Assembly (NCBI RefSeq): GCF_954871325.1
Contig: NC_088775.1
Coordinates: 40,463,561 to 40,527,560 of the forward strand
Source: Gordionus sp. m RMFG-2023
Lineage: Eukaryota; Nematomorpha; Gordioida; Chordodea; Parachordodidae
Reading direction: 5' to 3'
DNA: 64,000 nucleotides
The notes below the pieces were generated by a model. It saw only the letters and a list, made by a program, of their open reading frames with translations. It did no database searches and was not told the origin of the DNA. Both the position numbers and the translations under genes were made by a program. This document shows, in pieces, positions 12,790 through 23,640 of this stretch. Each line of letters begins with the position of its first letter. Positions within the stretch are counted from its first letter, which is position 1.

Positions 12790-13042
12790 TCACACTTGAA
12801 AAGGATAAGACATTTAATCTCTTATCTAATTATACTATTGATTCAAATCCTTTAAAGCAAGCTAATATTGCTATAAAAGCAGAAAGAGAAACTGAATATT
12901 TTACAAAAAATAAAATAATTGCCAACAGAAAATAATAACTCATTAAACTTCCTTAATATACCAACCCACAAGAAACCCATATTTGAAGATAAAAATAATA
13001 TCCAACATTTTCACTCTTAAACTGATAAAAATTTTTTAATTC

Positions 13043-13609
13043 ATGAGCTTACCAGACCTCAGCACAGCTTCTACCAAATCTAACTGCCCTTTATGTAATA
13101 AACTCGTTAAAGTAACCAAATTGGGGCTATTGCCATCTCATCGAAACCAGAAGATAAAATGTCCTCAATCTGGGTTTCCCATCTTATCACCAGCTATCCC
13201 TCGAACCCTAAATGCCTTTTCTGCCCTTGCCCTCGCACAACCTATAGTTACCATTCCCACGTTGACTGATGTGCCTACTAGCCCAATAGTCCCCACCTCA
13301 ACCGCCGAAAATGTTCTCACTTTCAATCCAACCGACTCCACAGATGTAGAAATATTTCTAGTCACACCAAAACCATTTGTGATTTCACGTATACCTAAGG
13401 GAGCAAGACTTCAAGTTGCCAAACACCTCTCAAAGAACTTGACTTCCTTGATAAATAATTATTCTTCCATAAAACACTGGCTAGACACCCTGTCATTTGC
13501 CTTTACTACCTTGCAAGTTCCTGATCCTGCCAGTAAAAAATCTGACACAGCAAATCAAGGATGCTACTATCTACCCCTTACCCATCAATCACTTTTCCAC
13601 ATCTTTTAA
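13043..13609 (+). CDS. N-terminal zinc-finger part of the RLE LINE
   Basis: A frame of 188 codons starting ATG at 13043. Residues 15-40 form a CCHC-type finger (C15-x2-C18-x14-H33-x6-C40), a DNA- or RNA-binding module typical of the N-terminus of R2-like LINE proteins. A Pro/Thr/Ser-rich linker follows, then a segment that looks helical (about residues 112-150). Its 3' end overlaps the start of the RT frame at 13497 in a different phase, and similarity to an RLE LINE suggests one long protein. The break near 13540-13570 is therefore either a single-base indel in this copy or, less likely, a programmed shift. Its last 15 or so residues look out of frame. Confidence 0.75.
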   Translation: MSLPDLSTASTKSNCPLCNKLVKVTKLGLLPSHRNQKIKCPQSGFPILSPAIPRTLNAFSALALAQPIVTIPTLTDVPTSPIVPTSTAENVLTFNPTDSTDVEIFLVTPKPFVISRIPKGARLQVAKHLSKNLTSLINNYSSIKHWLDTLSFAFTTLQVPDPASKKSDTANQGCYYLPLTHQSLFHIF

Positions 13610-15965
13610 AGGTGATGACACTGATAAAAATAAAAATCACAAAAATGACCTACTCACCAAGGCCAAGCTTATATCTAAAAAGCTGGATAACCTGAATGTT
13701 AAATCCGCCATACGACTGGCAACATCTGACAATAAGCTAGCTCCCTACGATCAAACAACTTATCAAGCTCTTCTCCTAAAACACCACCCACACGATCTTA
13801 AGGACGAAATACCGTCTTACCCCGAAGCTCCTCTAATTGCAACCACTTTTACCTCAAGCGAGGTTAGAAAGGTTATTCTCTCCTTCAAACGCGATTCTTC
13901 ACCGGGGGTTGATGGGTTTCGCCCAATATTCCTACAGGATCTAACCGCACCTTACATCACACAACAATGCGACGTTTTGGAAAAAATTACTCAACTCATC
14001 AACCGTATGCTTGCTGGAGGCTTACCACCCGCCATTATTCCACTCCTTTATGGAGCTAAACTCATCGCCCTCCACAAACCTAATAAAGATATTCGCCCTA
14101 TCGCTATTGGAACCACTTGGCGCCGATTAACCGCAAAGCTAGTAGTGAGCAGAATATTGTTCACAGTATCTAATCACCTGTGCCCTAATCAATTAGGAGT
14201 CAACGTAAAAGGGGGATGCGAGGTATCCTTACACATGACCAGAATGTATCTACAAACAGACCCCAGTGACGATATCCCAATTAAAATAGATTTTTCAAAC
14301 GCTTTTAACTCTCTAAAACGTACAGCGTTTCTTAATCCCATCCTTACCCTTTACCCAGAATACTCGCAATTCATCTTCGAATGTTATGCTAGTCCATCGC
14401 ATCTTCAATTTGGAGATAGATTGATTCCTTCTAGTAGTGGAATACAACAAGGTGACCCTCTAGGCTCCTTCTTATTCAGTCTGGGCATTAATAGCCTAAT
14501 ACAAAGCAAAAATGACCAATGTAAACTAAACCTTCATAACTGGTATATCGACGATGGTATACTAGGCGGCTCACCCAGCGAAGTTATGAAGGCGGTCGAA
14601 ATAATAAAATCCAGCGAGAGCAGTTTGGGACTGCGAATCAATCAAGACAAGAGCGAATATTGTCCTCTTGGAATCATCGACCTTAACTATGATCCTATGT
14701 TCAATCATACACCATTGAACTTCTTAACACATCTCGGATCTCCAGTGGGTAAAGACGAGTCCTTTGTCAAGTTCTTCGCCGACACTCTACTAGAGATATC
14801 CCTTATGCGCGGTACACTATCTCGCCTCCCAGCCCACCAAGCGTTCTTTCTATTAAAGAACTACCTCCTAATCCCAAAAATTCTATATACACTCCGATCG
14901 TCACGTATCTTCCAATACGACGTCAACCTCGCTGCACACGAGCTAGAGATTAAACACCTTACAGAGGATATACTCAATCTCAAATTCGGAGACCTATCTT
15001 GGCTACAAGCTACCTTGCCAACCAAATCCGGCGGCATTGGCATACGATCGCCTTCCCTACTCTCTGTTAGTGCGTTCATATCCTCTCGCCTGTCCTGCGA
15101 GCCCATCATACACGCACTCACAAAACATCCTGACCCTTTACTTCCCCAGGCAATTGATCTATGGAAATCTCTTTCATTAGTCGATCCTCCCTCATCGACA
15201 CTGCAGAAGGACTGGGATAAGCCTCTAGTTGGCAACTCCGTTGCATACCTTAAATCGAGGAGCCAACCCGAGGACCATTCTCTACTCTTCTCCATTTCCG
15301 CAGACAGCGGGTATGAATTTCTCGAAGCTTTTCCATCGCGAAACCTTGACCAGCTCCTAAGCAATGATGAGCTACGTCACGCCATCGGTCTAAGACTTAA
15401 TTGTGATATGGTAATACCCTATCACTGCATCCTTTGTCAAACGCCAGTCAACTCCAAAGGCCGTCACTCTTTACACTGCAAGCGCTGTAGAGGCAGATTC
15501 ATTAGACATTCAAAATGCAATGATACTATTGCCAGGGCCCTAAAATCTGCCGGTATCCCATCAACCCTAGAACCCACTGGACTCTACAATTCTGATGGTA
15601 AGCGTCCCGATGGCTCTACCATGATCCCTTGGAAGAGAGGGGAATTTCTAACCTGGGATTTCTCATGCATCGATCCCCTTGCCCCTTCCAATATAAATAG
15701 AGATGCTCTAGTAGACGCCGAGACGAATAAACTCGCTAAATATTCGCCATCGCTTCTGGCCAATTACACATTCCTACCACTAATCGCCACGACTCTAACA
15801 TCGTTCGGCTCTCACGCCCTTGCCTTCTTTAAAGAGCTGGGGAAACGGATCTCTACTAGAACCGAAGATCCCAACGAGGGTTACTACCTACGCCAAAGAT
15901 TAGCCCTCAATATAATAAAATCCAATTACCTCAGCTTCATATTCTCAATGACTGATACCCCCTAA
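13497..15965 (+). CDS. reverse transcriptase with restriction-like endonuclease (RLE LINE)
   Basis: An uninterrupted 822-codon frame; the ATG at 13497 is internal and real translation probably begins in the upstream frame. RT motifs in order: SPGVDGF near residue 135; IALHKPNKDIRPIAI; motif A IKIDFSNAFNSL with catalytic D265; motif B GIQQGDPLGSF from 315; motif C WYIDDG with D352-D353; LGLRINQDKSEY; LGSPVG. All catalytic residues are present. The C-terminal CCHC knuckle is C644-x2-C647-x9-H657-x3-C661. An endonuclease core RPD (703-705) and WD (D721) matches the PD...D layout of RLE nucleases. It would nick DNA and copy its RNA by target-primed reverse transcription. This is the best-preserved transposon protein in the window. 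The clade within the R2/R4/NeSL/Hero group is not fixed. Confidence 0.9.
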   Translation: MPLLPCKFLILPVKNLTQQIKDATIYPLPINHFSTSFKGDDTDKNKNHKNDLLTKAKLISKKLDNLNVKSAIRLATSDNKLAPYDQTTYQALLLKHHPHDLKDEIPSYPEAPLIATTFTSSEVRKVILSFKRDSSPGVDGFRPIFLQDLTAPYITQQCDVLEKITQLINRMLAGGLPPAIIPLLYGAKLIALHKPNKDIRPIAIGTTWRRLTAKLVVSRILFTVSNHLCPNQLGVNVKGGCEVSLHMTRMYLQTDPSDDIPIKIDFSNAFNSLKRTAFLNPILTLYPEYSQFIFECYASPSHLQFGDRLIPSSSGIQQGDPLGSFLFSLGINSLIQSKNDQCKLNLHNWYIDDGILGGSPSEVMKAVEIIKSSESSLGLRINQDKSEYCPLGIIDLNYDPMFNHTPLNFLTHLGSPVGKDESFVKFFADTLLEISLMRGTLSRLPAHQAFFLLKNYLLIPKILYTLRSSRIFQYDVNLAAHELEIKHLTEDILNLKFGDLSWLQATLPTKSGGIGIRSPSLLSVSAFISSRLSCEPIIHALTKHPDPLLPQAIDLWKSLSLVDPPSSTLQKDWDKPLVGNSVAYLKSRSQPEDHSLLFSISADSGYEFLEAFPSRNLDQLLSNDELRHAIGLRLNCDMVIPYHCILCQTPVNSKGRHSLHCKRCRGRFIRHSKCNDTIARALKSAGIPSTLEPTGLYNSDGKRPDGSTMIPWKRGEFLTWDFSCIDPLAPSNINRDALVDAETNKLAKYSPSLLANYTFLPLIATTLTSFGSHALAFFKELGKRISTRTEDPNEGYYLRQRLALNIIKSNYLSFIFSMTDTP

Positions 15966-16165
15966 TTACTTACAATTTATATCTAAATTTTATTCATTAA
16001 TTAATATTGAATTTATGATTTTATTTTTATATTTAGTATTACATAAATTACTAGTATCTTAAATGTTCTATTATATGATATTCTAACTGATTAATATAAT
16101 ATATTGTATATAATATGTCATTGTAATTTAATTATCGTAATTTAAATAAATTAAAAAAAAATAAA

Positions 16166-16440
16166 TAAATGATTATATTTTTTTAATTAGATATAATAAT
16201 TTAAATAATAAAAGTCAATTAAGATTCAACTGTTAGTGCTAAATTAATATTTAGTGAGGGATATTGATATATTTTTAACACAGAATTTGATCGCAAACTG
16301 ACATAGTGGAAATATAATTTATTATTAATCTAATCTAATAATTAAAATAGTATTCATTTAATAAATTTAGATAGTCTTATTAATTTATAAATAATAAAAT
16401 TAAATCTATATATTACTCAATAGAATTATAAAAGAAATTC
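16166..16440. other. AT-rich spacer
   Basis: AT-rich sequence between the LINE tail and the hAT relic. Nothing recognised. Confidence 0.4.
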
Positions 16441-17940
16441 CACTGAAATGCATGATGATATTTTTTTTATACATAATTTTTAGGATATTTTCAAAATTAT
16501 GTGTTTCTTTAACTTCTGCAGCTAATAATCCTTTAGCTATTTTCATTTCATGATGTAAAGTTTCCATATTTAAGTTTAATAATTATTCTAATGTGGCCAT
16601 TTTGTCCGATATAAAATAATTACTATCAAAGGGGGACAATGCATTAAAACTTGATAGTAGATTATAATCATCTTGTGCAAATCTATCTAAAAAATTATCA
16701 ACAAAGTAATCAATAATTTCATAATAATTCCATTTTAAAGAACTCCAATTGGTGTCTTTTTCGTAATCAAATTGTAATTTAGTTTCGACTAAAAAATCTT
16801 GGAAATTTATAGGCGTTTTTACGTACGCTTGATGATTTGTGGGGAGTGAGATTAAATTTTGCTAAATGTTTTTCAACCTTTATTCTAATCAAATCAATAG
16901 AATTATTGCTTCTTAAATATTTTAAATATATTGATCGTGGAATCAATACAATTTTTAGCATCTATATAAGTACCTACTGACTGTAGATACTTATATAGTG
17001 GATCTATTGTTATTAATATCTCATAAATTATAATGGCTAATATAACGCAATTTATATTAACGTATTGAGCTAAAAGACCAGAGGTTTCGACATCATGAGT
17101 GGAAACCTCTAAATTAAGAGTTCCATTAGAAAAACTTCACCAATAGCCTCAAAATTAACATAAATGATGCGAGATGTTACTAAATGACCAGTCCACCTCT
17201 GGTCTAAAAGTTTCTTAAGAGTATGGCCTGCATTTTTACAGGATACGTTAAACCGCCTAAAAAATTATGCAATGCATTAAATAAATTAAAAAAATTAGAA
17301 ATGATAACAATATTATTATACAAATTTTGAGCCACAAGATGCAACATGTGGATGATTATTTTTTTTTGAAGTAAGGTTTGCACTCCTCATTTTCGGCCAG
17401 ATATAACGTGTGCACCATCATATGCCTGGTTTATCATTCGTTGAATTAATATTTAACTCATTAAGTTGCTTTATGCAATTAGTAATGCTTTCAGCAGAAA
17501 GACACTGTAAATTAATAATCCCTATTAAATTTTCTTGGACTTCTCCAAAAAAATATAAATTGCTCAGGTTTTCACAACCTGATGCATCTTTTGTCACATC
17601 AGCCTTAAGAGAAAAATATGTTGTTATATTTATCAGAAATATAATCAAGCACCATATCTACCATAATAGATATTACTTCGTTTTGAATCTGGGTGATGTA
17701 TATCGCGTATTTGTATATATAAATTTCGTAATTATATTTAATTCAGGATCTTTTTGGATGGTTTATGAAAACATTGCTATAAATAGTCTAGAAAGAATAA
17801 ATTATGTTTTCTACATCTGCAGCATCCGTAATTTTTATTGAACCAGTCTACGGAAAAGTAGCTCCTGTATGTTAAGAAATAACATGAAATCTTGATTTAT
17901 GATCATAAAAGATTACGATTAATTTGCTGACTTACCAAAA
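16440..17940 (-). pseudogene. hAT transposase relic of the ZMYM/DUF4371 kind
   Basis: On the minus strand the stretch 17648-17418 encodes NLYFFGEVQENLIGIINLQC and a helix, then YDGAHVISG (about 17430-17400, a shifted frame). That is the conserved YDGAxxMSG segment of ZMYM1-like hAT transposases. Further downstream come RWTGHLV-like and SSLKWNYYEIIDYFVDNF stretches and an ISDKMATLE segment (to about 16590). Several frameshifts and stops separate these, so it is inactive. No terminal repeats were identified. A sister relic is at 36080-36660. It is a plain DNA-transposon remnant. Confidence 0.65.
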
Positions 17941-18839
17941 TTGGTGGTATCTGCTAAAATATTCACCGCTGTTTTAAATAACTGGTTATATCGGGCTTAG
18001 ATAATATTATTTTGTCTAAGATCTAAATCGGACCATTTTTAAAAATCGACCCAAATCATTTAGTAACACTGCAATAATTACCAAATTTTATAAAAATTTA
18101 ATAAGAACCTCTTTTATTTTAATAAATATTTACAAATCGGTATCAATTTGTTTCCTTAGATTTGATATGTATATCAAACCTTGAATAATACTTGATTAGC
18201 TTCAGAAAATCCCAGTTTTTTTGATTTGCACCCAGATCTATATCAGAGACCTTCAAAAGATAATAATATTGTGATTGAACCATAATAAATAAAATAATTA
18301 TCATTGAAATAAGTACAATTTAAACGTTATAATTAAGCGCCTATACAATTTTATACACAAACACACATGAAAATGATAAAATATGAACGAATGATGCTTT
18401 ATTACTGGATAAAAATAAAACAGGATAGGAATAAATTTACAAACAAGATGTTTTTTGAATAAATATTTAAAATTTATTTTTAATGATCAATTACAAAAAA
18501 ATTTTTTTAATTTGGGGGGCTGGAAAAATTTATGGGGGCCATTTTTGGGGGCCAAAGATTTTTTCTGGGGGCCAAGTTGGGGGGTCTGCCCACCCCCGGG
18601 GCTCCCACGTGCCTATGGCCCTGGTCTTAAGACAAAATTGAAATGTAATATAATTATTAATAATAGATCCATAAAATTACTAAATAATATAATATATCAA
18701 ATATAATTTTTTATAAAGTTGAGTAATTTTAATTTATTAATCTTAATAAAAGTAAAATATACTATTGATAAAATTAAATCAAATATTAAATAAAAAAATT
18801 AAAACACAATACGAACAGTGGAATAATGTCGTAGATTTG
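17941..18839. other. AT-rich spacer with transposon-end fragments
   Basis: No gene. Positions 18270-18370 resemble the right-end interior of hAT-P (AATTAAGCGCCTAT shared with 43545-43560 and 54325-54340), perhaps a decayed copy. Positions 18510-18625 hold a G/C-rich block (GGGGGCC and GGGGGGTCTGCC words) typical of DNA-transposon termini, but no partner end could be matched with confidence. Confidence 0.4.
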
Positions 18840-20460
18840 CAATATATCTAGACCTGTGCGCCGACAAACTATCGGCGGCCGGCGCAATTTTCAAAAAATC
18901 CTATAAACGGCCGGCGGCGTGCGGATTTTTAGCCACTGTCAACAAATCGGCGTAAGTCGGCGCAGTTATAAATTTTTATAACATATTTTTTTTTAATTGC
19001 TTATTATTTAAAAAAAACGAATATGCAATACTCTACAGAAATCTCGGCATATTTTTTAATATTTATTAAATAGAAAACTCATTATAAATCCAAAATCGAT
19101 TTCGTAATTTTATAATTATCATGTATAATAATTATTTTATTTAAATTAGCGGGATAATAATGATTCCCTTGAATTTAACGTCAATCCAGAGGTAGAGAAA
19201 ACTCTTTCACTAGGTGTTCTAGTCACTCAAATGCAAAGAATTTTTTGGCAAGCCTGGAAAGATTGGGAAGTTTACTCTTCTTTTCCCTCCAAAAATTTAG
19301 AACTTCCATATCTTGTGAATATCGTTTTCCAAGAAAACTGTGGCATTCTTGTTCTAAGTCACTTAACTTGGAATCACAATCTATATTTGTTGAGTGTTTA
19401 TTTGCCAATTTTGTCAAATAACTTAAATTTAATAATTCATCTTGCATTAGCTATATTTACTACCTGATTATCATCATTCTCTATAAGTTTAAGATGTTTT
19501 ATTATAAATTCTGAAGCTGAACAATTTTGCTCTATTAAATACTTTGACACAATTGTCAATTTTTGAAATCTTGGATCTAAAAGAGAAGCCAATACCTAGA
19601 TAATTTTTCATAAAAAATAAAAGAATATACTTATATATTATTACTTACAGATTACACATCGAAAATCGTAACACAAGTTTTTTTTTAGCATATTTTCCTT
19701 AAGTGAAATGATTTCAGAACTATCATTATCATTTACTATTAAATTTGTTTCAATTTCACTTCTAAAAAGTAACGCCAAGTTTAAAGTAGGCCCTTTTTTG
19801 TACTGAAAGAAATTCGACAGTTTCTTTAAATTTTGAAAGAAATACTAATCGTTCTTCTACCAGCTCAGATTCATAATTTGATAATTTGAGAAAGTGCTTC
19901 CCAATTCTTATTAATTAAATTCTTATTTAATCCAGATATGCTTTTTAGAATAATTAATATACTATGCCAACGTGTTGGGACATTTAATTTTAAGGTTATT
20001 CGTGGAATTATTATTATCATTGGAATTGCCAATTTAAAAACGGGTATCCGGGTATGGATTAATGCTGTCAAGATCTAACATGTCTGATGTTAAATCTATT
20101 GTACTTATACATTTTTTTGATCTTCTTCGAATTCAAATTCAACCTCTGCAGTTTTATATCTTAGAGCATTAATAATTTCTCTAATTCTTTTGCAAAAAAT
20201 TTCGAGACTATGGATTTTTTATTATCCAGAGTTAGGATACTAAAATTATTTATAGAATTATTAAATGTAGATGCATCCATTTTAAAAATATGTAAAATTA
20301 TGGTAACTTTTGGAATTTTATATTTTTGATTGATTGAATTCTATAATGACGTCAATATAATTATGATTTTAAAATAGTAGAAAATAAAAATTCATTGAAA
20401 AAAATTTCTGCGCCGGCCGTGCGCCGCTGATATGAAAATCGGCGTTTGTTAATATATTCT
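18840..20460 (-). pseudogene. hAT transposon relic (Ac/hobo-like) with GC-rich ends
   Basis: On the minus strand, PTRWHS (about 19970) marks the middle of a hAT transposase. Downstream 19447-19223 encodes SKLSDLEQECHSF then VLNFWREKKSKLPNLSRLAK, and just after it TPSERVFSTSGLTL. Those are the conserved hAT dimerisation motifs. An upstream part (about 20285) starts MDASTFNNSINNF. GC-rich flanks at 18850-18960 (GTGCGCCGAC, GGCGGCCGGCGC) and 20408-20450 (GCGCCGGCCGTGCGCCGC) are inverted relatives and mark the subterminal ends; the right terminus seems truncated. Several stops and shifts make it inactive. Confidence 0.7.
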
Positions 20461-20923
20461 CTATCTATCAAATATGTCTGTAAAAGTGGAATTTTACTTA
20501 GTATTTTGTAACTAATTCTATATAATAAAGGAATATCAACTATATGTCCACTTACTTTTTATAAATAAATTTCTTATACTTGTTTGGAATAAATTATTAC
20601 CATGCTTTTATATTAATGTACATACAAGTAATTTATTATATTTTGTATAAATTAATAAAAATTTTCAAATTTGTTCCAGGCTTATATAGGGCCTGGAGGC
20701 GAAGCCCTCAGTAATTTTTTAACCCCTCCCCCCACTAGGGAAATTTTGGCTACGCCTATGGTTCTGAGGCTATATTTTGTTATATATAAAAAACATTATT
20801 TACTTTCATATTAACAAGAAAAACAAATTGCTTATATAAAGATTAATAATATTAATAACAGTAAGATGTTGACTTTTATATATAAATAAAGTTTTATTTT
20901 AATATTATTTATCGAGTTTAATT
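20461..20923. other. AT-rich spacer with a transposon-like end
   Basis: No gene. Positions 20680-20765 hold GGGCCTGGAGGCGAAGCCC, a C-rich run and TTTTGGCTACGCCTATGG. The last of these looks like the end of a DNA transposon whose other end is not recognised. Confidence 0.35.
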
Positions 20924-21231
20924 CAGAGTTGTACAAAAGATCTTCTTTAAAGATTTTTGAGCGAGATCTAGCTCAAAAATTTGAGCAAGATCTTTGAAGA
21001 TCGTAAAATTTGAAGATCTTTTATTTTTTAAAAATTTTGTGTGCTGCGATCAACGATCTTCAAAAATCTTCATGATATTTATTTTTTTTACCCCTTTATT
21101 AAAAGCCCAGATGTTTTTCAATTTTCATCAAGGCAGAAGGAGAGGTATAAAACAAGAAATATTATATTAAAATTTTTAAAAAATAAAAGATCTTTGAAGA
21201 TCTTTTTATTTTGAGTAAATGTACAACTCTG
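20924..21231. mobile_element. hAT-type MITE with perfect 8-bp TSD
   Basis: 308 bp. The left end is CAGAGTTGTACAAAAGATC; the right end reverse-complemented is CAGAGTTGTACATTTACTC, sharing 13 terminal bases. The octamer GTTTAATT flanks both sides exactly (20916-20923 and 21232-21239). Short AAGATCTT-type palindromes repeat near both ends. No coding capacity, so it depended on a hAT transposase elsewhere. Confidence 0.88.
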
Positions 21232-21239
21232 GTTTAATT

Positions 21240-21641
21240 ACTATACATGTTTTTAATTACATACCAAACATTTAATTCTTCTCATCGAACCCAACCTAAT
21301 CTTTACAATATTAATATATTTTATGAGGATTATCATTTAGATATTGGTATTTTATGGTTTTTTTTCAAAAAAAAATGCTAATTTTGATTAGGTTATTAAT
21401 GCTGTTATAGGTAAAATTAGGAATTTAATATTAGCAAACTATTAGTTTGCAAATTATAGTATATAAGTTTGTTACGATCTTTTTCTAAAAAGGGAATCGA
21501 AATTCAGAATAGGCCTTTTCTCATTAAATAAATTTCTGAAAAAATTTTATGACCTATGCAAAATTAACTAATATAAAAATAAATTAAATATAGTGTTATT
21601 GTAATAAAAAAATATAACAATATTAATATATTAATTATATT
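21240..21641. other. AT-rich spacer
   Basis: No gene or repeat recognised between the MITE and the minisatellite array. Confidence 0.4.
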
Positions 21642-22150
21642 TATCTATATTATAATTTTCCGATGTCCTCACTACGTCATCACTACGTCATGGCATCGCT
21701 ACATCATGTCATCACTACGTCATGTCATCACTACGTCATGTCATCGCTACGTCATATCATCGCTACGTCATGTCATCACTACGTCATGTCATCGCTACGT
21801 CATGTCATCGCTACGTCATGTCATCACTATGTCATGTCATCGCTACGTCATGTCATCACTATGTCATGTCATCGCTACGTCATGTCATTGCTACGTCATG
21901 TCATCGCTACGTCACGTCATCGCTACGACATGTCATCGCTACGTCATGTCATCACTACGTCATGTCATCACTACGTCATGTTATCGCTACGTCATGTCAT
22001 CGCTACGTCATGTCATCACTATGTCATGTCATCGCTACGTCATGTCATCGCTACGTCATGCCATCGCCACGTCATGTCATCGCTACGCCATGTCATTGCT
22101 ATGTCATGTCATCGGTACGTATTTATTTATTTTGTTGTATATTTTTTGTA
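21642..22150 (+). repeat. 16-bp minisatellite array (about 28 units), left arm of a foldback-like element
   Basis: The array begins after TATCTATATTATAATTTTCC and runs from 21661 to about 22115 as a 16-bp unit CGCTACGTCATGTCAT, with variants such as CACTACG and CGCCACG. It ends in CATCGGTACGTATTT, which matches inverted the spacer/arm junction at 33155-33170. Sixteen is not a multiple of three and the unit has no stop, so all three plus-strand frames stay open and spell the same 16-residue peptide. Those frames are artefacts. The right arm is not seen. Confidence 0.9.
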
Positions 22151-22299
22151 GGAATAAATATTTTGAGAAAATCTGTTTGACAGTTGTAATATTGGAAGAA
22201 ATTATCGTTTGGTAACAGATCATTATAAATTATTCATATATACTTCAGAAAGATCAAGAATCAGGCAAATTTTTTCATTTACCTTTTTTTTATTTACAG
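22151..22299. other. AT-rich spacer
   Basis: Nothing recognised. Confidence 0.3.
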
Positions 22300-22990
22300 A
22301 TTCCCTAATAACTTTACAACTCTTTCCACTATTACTCACAAATCCATGTCAGATAATCTTTCAAATGAACTTTTAAAAAATTCCCAATTACAACATCAAA
22401 AATTCTATTTCCAATTTTAAACAAGATATGGTTAGCAGCAAACATACCTCCTGAAATCTGCAAACATCATTAAATACCTTTCACTAAATCACCAAATGGT
22501 TCTAGAGATATAACTATTTCATTTTTCATCATTAATTTATAAAATTCTAACCAACTTATAACCTAATAATAAAATTATTAACACCAATGATAACATTAAA
22601 TCTTTCCGTAAAGGAAGAAATGCAATTGAATTGATCATAGCCTTAAAAATCAAATTAGAAAAAGCAACATTTCATAAATTTAACCTATATATCATGATTA
22701 TTGACATTTAAAAGCCTTCAACTCAATATGTTATCATCCATCTGAAATAATTTAAATATAAAATCAACACACATATAATCAAAATTATGAATATTTATGA
22801 AAATAGTTTCATTAACATCCAACACAATACATTAACCTCACCATTTTAAACAAAAATGTGGTATAAAAGAAAGATGTGCCTTACCCCTCATTAGATATGT
22901 ATACATAATAATAAAGATACCATACAATGGGTTTAAATTTCCAAACAGTGGATATTAATCAACTACACTGGATATGCTCTCTAAAGGGTA
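22300..22990 (+). pseudogene. decayed LINE reverse-transcriptase fragment
   Basis: The plus strand encodes FRKGRNAIELIIALKIKLEK followed by LYIMIIDI and a KPFNS-like stretch (about 22605-22725). That resembles the segment around RT motif A of non-LTR elements. The surroundings keep a biased AT composition and contain several stops. No endonuclease or tail was found. It is too damaged to classify and differs from the intact LINE at 13-16 kb. Confidence 0.4.
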
Positions 22991-23039
22991 TTAATAATAG
23001 CTGACTCCTCTACAAGTATTTCAACAAAAATAATAATAA

Positions 23040-23640
23040 GTTTTATTTATTTTTTCCTTTTTTCTTTTCCCTTTCACTGTTCCTTTTCTACCTTTTTTCC
23101 TTACCTTTCAATTTTTATAGGGTTATTAAAATGCTGATTTGGGTCAATTTACAAAAATAACCCTATTATTATTTTAGACAAAATAATATTATATAAGCCT
23201 CGAGATTTGGCAAAATATGGGTCCAACATTTTTGCCATCTACGAGCAAAATCTTCAGTCTTACATATTAATTTGGCTAAAATAATAGTGTTGTTTTTAAA
23301 AATCGACCTAAATCAGACTTTTTAACCATCCTACCTTCATCCCCCCCCCCTTTCTTTCTATTATTCCCTTTTTCTTTTCCTTAATCTTTTTCTCTCCCCT
23401 TTCCTTTCCTTTCCTCTCCTTTACTCTTTTCCTTTTCTTTCTCTTTACCTTTTCATTTTCTTTCTCTTAACTTTATCCTCTCCGTGCTCCTTTCCAGATT
23501 TTATTTCCTTTCCCATTTTCTTTTCCTTCTCATTTTTCTTTCCCTTTTCCTTGCTGTTTTTCTTTGAAAAAATATAAGTCCAAATTCAAAAAGGAAAATC
23601 GTTATTTTTTTAAATATTTATAAAATTTATATTCTCAAGG
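23040..23640. repeat. pyrimidine-rich block with a decayed TTTCC/GGAAA element end
   Basis: Long runs of CTTTTCC words occur on the plus strand. At 23588-23640 the sequence CAAAAAGGAAAATCG plus the following AT stretch matches the inner edge of the arms of the 38896-40704 element, so this may be an eroded relative. Positions 23135-23325 also carry an imperfect inverted repeat (GATTTGGGTCAATTT and AAATCGACCTAAATC), suggesting a small MITE. Confidence 0.4.

Larger units (their letters stand above)
11763..16165 (+). mobile_element. RLE-type non-LTR retrotransposon (R2/NeSL-like group)
   Basis: The layout is a duplicated 5' region (11763-12789), a zinc-finger N-terminal frame (from 13043), a reverse transcriptase plus restriction-like endonuclease frame (to 15965), and an AT-rich 3' tail ending near AAAAAAAAATAAATAAATG at 16152-16170. 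The RT-CCHC-PD..D order is that of RLE LINEs, which cut their target with a PD-(D/E)XK-type nuclease. The flanks are too AT-rich to recognise a target-site duplication. Coding GC is far above the surroundings, marking a recent arrival. Confidence 0.85.

Noticed and set aside
14861-15364. Minus-strand frame of 167 codons inside the LINE
   Set aside because: A shadow of the RT/endonuclease coding strand.
21661-22118. CRISPR array
   Set aside because: Units are contiguous 16-bp tandem repeats without unique spacers, in a eukaryotic context.
21663-22215. Three overlapping plus-strand frames of 152-169 codons
   Set aside because: They are the 16-bp minisatellite read in three frames and encode one repeated peptide; not genes.
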